NCBI RefSeq assembly: GCF_018614205.1
Contig: NZ_JAGGOS010000021.1
Coordinates: forward strand, 1-64,000
Reading direction: 5' to 3'
DNA: 64,000 nucleotides
Source of the DNA: Streptomyces sp. ISL-36
Lineage (GTDB): Bacteria > Actinomycetota > Actinomycetes > Streptomycetales > Streptomycetaceae
Below, in pieces: positions 62,898 to 64,000 of this stretch. The notes under the pieces were generated by a model that made no database searches, was not told the origin of the DNA, and worked only from the letters and a program-made list of their open reading frames with translations. The position numbers and the translations under genes are program-made. Positions within the stretch are counted from its first letter, which is position 1. Every line of letters starts with the position of its first letter.

Positions 62898-62912
62898 TGA
62901 AAGATATTTTCG
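62898..62912. promoter_or_regulatory. candidate MurR/RpiR operator
   Basis: tgaaagatattttcg, an imperfect TGAAA-N-TTTC palindrome of the RpiR type, just before the regulator start and overlapping its presumed -10. Suggests autoregulation; not tested. Confidence 0.45.
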
Positions 62913-62996
62913 GGCCCCGGGTGCGTCAAGACCTCGCGGGGGCCCGGATGCGAAGGGGGCCTTCGCCCGTGAGGCTTGTCGGGTGACAATGAGTCC

Positions 62997-63353
62997 ATGG
63001 ACGACATCGACCCCCTGGAACAGGCGCTGCACGCCGCCCGCGCCCTCGTCCTCGCCGATCTGGCGGCGCGTGACGTGGCCGCGGCGGAGGTCGTCTCGAT
63101 GGTCGAGGAGTCGGTCACCCACCGCCGTTGGTGGGTCGAGCAGTGGCCCGAGGGCATCACGTACGTCGCCGGTCTGGTGGCCCAGGACGTGCAGGACGCG
63201 CTCCTGGAGCGCTACGGCCGCTGGCCGCTCTGTCCCGTCTGCTCCTCCGGCGACCCGCACGCCCTGGACGTCGAACCCGAGCTCGGTCCGGACCCGCACT
63301 GGGTCTGCGGCAAGGCGGGCGTGGTCGTTGCCCCGGTCGGCGGTCTGACGTGA
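62997..63353 (+). CDS. hypothetical protein, 118 residues
   Basis: Starts MDDIDPLEQALHAARALVLA; C-terminal part has CPVCSSGDPH, a partial zinc-ribbon-like motif, and PHWVCGKAG. No family recognised. ATG 62997; stop overlaps next gene by GTGA. Divergent from the RpiR gene. Confidence 0.75.
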   Translation: MDDIDPLEQALHAARALVLADLAARDVAAAEVVSMVEESVTHRRWWVEQWPEGITYVAGLVAQDVQDALLERYGRWPLCPVCSSGDPHALDVEPELGPDPHWVCGKAGVVVAPVGGLT

Positions 63354-63634
63354 CCCTCTACATCGACCCGCCGACGTGGGCGGGCCATGGCCGCATGTGG
63401 TCGCACCTGGTCAGCGATGTCTCGTACGCGGAGCTCCACGCCTTCGCGGCGTCGATCGGCGCCCCGCCGCGCGCTTTCGAGCGCGACCACTACGACATCC
63501 CCTCGGAGCGGTACGCCGACGCGGTGGCGGCCGGCGCGGTGGAGGTCGGTTCCAAGGAGCTCGTCCGCCGGATCACCGAGGCGGGCCTGCGCCGACCGAA
63601 GGGCCGGCCGGAGGACTGGCCGTCGGCGCCCTGA
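63350..63634 (+). CDS. DUF4031 protein
   Basis: A 94-residue protein: TLYIDPPTWAGHGRMWSHLVSDV, HYDIPSERYADAVAAGAVEV. Fits DUF4031. GTG start overlaps the previous stop by 4 nt, so both are in one operon. Function unknown. Confidence 0.85.
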   Translation: MTLYIDPPTWAGHGRMWSHLVSDVSYAELHAFAASIGAPPRAFERDHYDIPSERYADAVAAGAVEVGSKELVRRITEAGLRRPKGRPEDWPSAP

Positions 63635-63726
63635 CCGCCCCGGCCCCTGACCGCCCCGGCCCCTGACCGCCCCGGCCCCTGACCGACCCGGGCCCTGACC
63701 GACCCGGGCCCTGACCGACCCGGGCT
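63631..63726. repeat. six tandem 16-nt repeats
   Basis: Units of ctgaccgccccggccc (three copies) then ctgaccgacccgggcc (three copies, the last ending in t), starting on the DUF4031 stop codon. No gene is read from it. Confidence 0.95.
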
Positions 63727-63727
63727 C

Positions 63728-64000
63728 TCAGGGCAGTCTCGTGACGCCGATCTGCATATGGAAGTGGTTCCTGTGCGCGGTCGCGAGGCCCGGGTCCTTG
63801 TGGTCCGGGTAGACCACGAAGCCGCCTTCGCCCAGTTCGGGCATGGGCCACTTGTTCTTCGGGCCGATGTCGTTGCCCTCGCACTCGAAGGTGCCGAACC
63901 GGAAGACCGTGGTGAACAGCCCGTATCCGAGCGGGTCGGCCGACGGACTGATGCGGACCTTGACCCCCGCCGGGCGCGGCAGCTCGCCCCAGTGCTTCAG
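63728..64000 (-). CDS. partial protein at right edge, unknown
   Basis: An open minus-strand frame of 90 residues to the stop at 63728, extending beyond the window. It reads LKHWGELPRPAGVKVRISPS, then LFTTVFRFGTFECEGNDIGP, and ends HFHMQIGVTRLP. Only the C-terminus is visible. No family is recognised. Confidence 0.7.
   Translation of the reverse strand: MKHWGELPRPAGVKVRISPSADPLGYGLFTTVFRFGTFECEGNDIGPKNKWPMPELGEGGFVVYPDHKDPGLATAHRNHFHMQIGVTRLP

Overview
This window is a high-GC (about 70 percent or more) actinobacterial chromosome segment. Codon use, frequent GTG starts, GTGA start/stop overlaps and family content point to Streptomyces. From memory, the core gene order (phoU-phoR-phoP-carD-ispD-ispF-cysS-rRNA methylase-DoxX-nucleotidyltransferase-msiK, then cdgB, nagA/nagK, otsB, otsA, gpgS, thrC, cysO-like, csp, groEL2, murQ region) follows the S. 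coelicolor region around SCO4227-SCO4308. No alignment could be run, so that synteny is recollection. The segment has housekeeping and regulatory genes at both sides and a more variable stretch at about 14.3-34 kb.

Region by region. 0-3.5 kb: phosphate control (phoU divergent from phoR-phoP, with two duplicated PHO boxes between them). 3.5-11.4 kb: a lipoprotein, CarD/CdnL, the MEP-pathway genes ispD-ispF, cysS, an rRNA 2'-O-methyltransferase and a DoxX membrane protein. 11.4-14.3 kb: a sugar nucleotidyltransferase, a secreted protein, the shared sugar-ABC ATPase msiK with a DasR-type (dre) operator, and tRNA-Thr(UGU). 14.3-20.4 kb: a secreted VCBS-repeat protein with a truncated tandem paralogue, an FAD oxidase, an APH-type kinase and a GNAT enzyme. 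20.4-23.3 kb: a decaying mobile-element remnant. It has a chain of tiny GTGA-coupled ORFs, a frameshifted XRE regulator, a DUF6879-type gene with a frameshifted upstream partner, and a serine-recombinase zinc-ribbon fragment. 23.3-34.6 kb: oxidoreductases, a pentapeptide-repeat protein, an HbpS-SenS-SenR-like heme/redox sensing set, an M1 peptidase lipoprotein, TerD, an ArfB-like hydrolase and a flavin reductase.

34.6-43.6 kb: cdgB (diguanylate cyclase behind a BldD-like box), a CBM-like membrane protein, a PfkB kinase, nagK-nagA behind a second dre site almost identical to the msiK one, an orphan sugar-binding lipoprotein, and otsB. 43.6-49.2 kb: a secreted M6 peptidase, otsA, a small wall-anchored protein and a GpgS-type glycosyltransferase. 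49.2-51.1 kb: a SAM riboswitch controlling a threonine-synthase-family gene followed directly by a CysO-like sulfur carrier. 51-53.7 kb: cold-shock protein and groEL2 behind two CIRCE elements. 53.7-59.2 kb: small enzymes, a Uma2 protein, a helix-turn-helix protein, membrane proteins, a G-rich (GGGGTA)n tract and a secreted peptidase-like hydrolase. 59.2-62.9 kb: a MurNAc-type PTS permease, MurQ and RpiR regulator set. The right edge holds two small coupled genes, a six-copy 16-bp tandem repeat and a partial gene.

Functional threads: amino-sugar and cell-wall recycling (msiK, nagKA, murPQR) with shared DasR-type control; phosphate and second-messenger regulation (PhoRP, CdgB); compatible-solute synthesis (otsA, otsB, gpgS); stress response (groEL2, csp, TerD, HbpS-SenSR); and a possible sulfur-carrier-dependent amino-acid pathway under SAM control, which is the most interesting biochemical candidate here.
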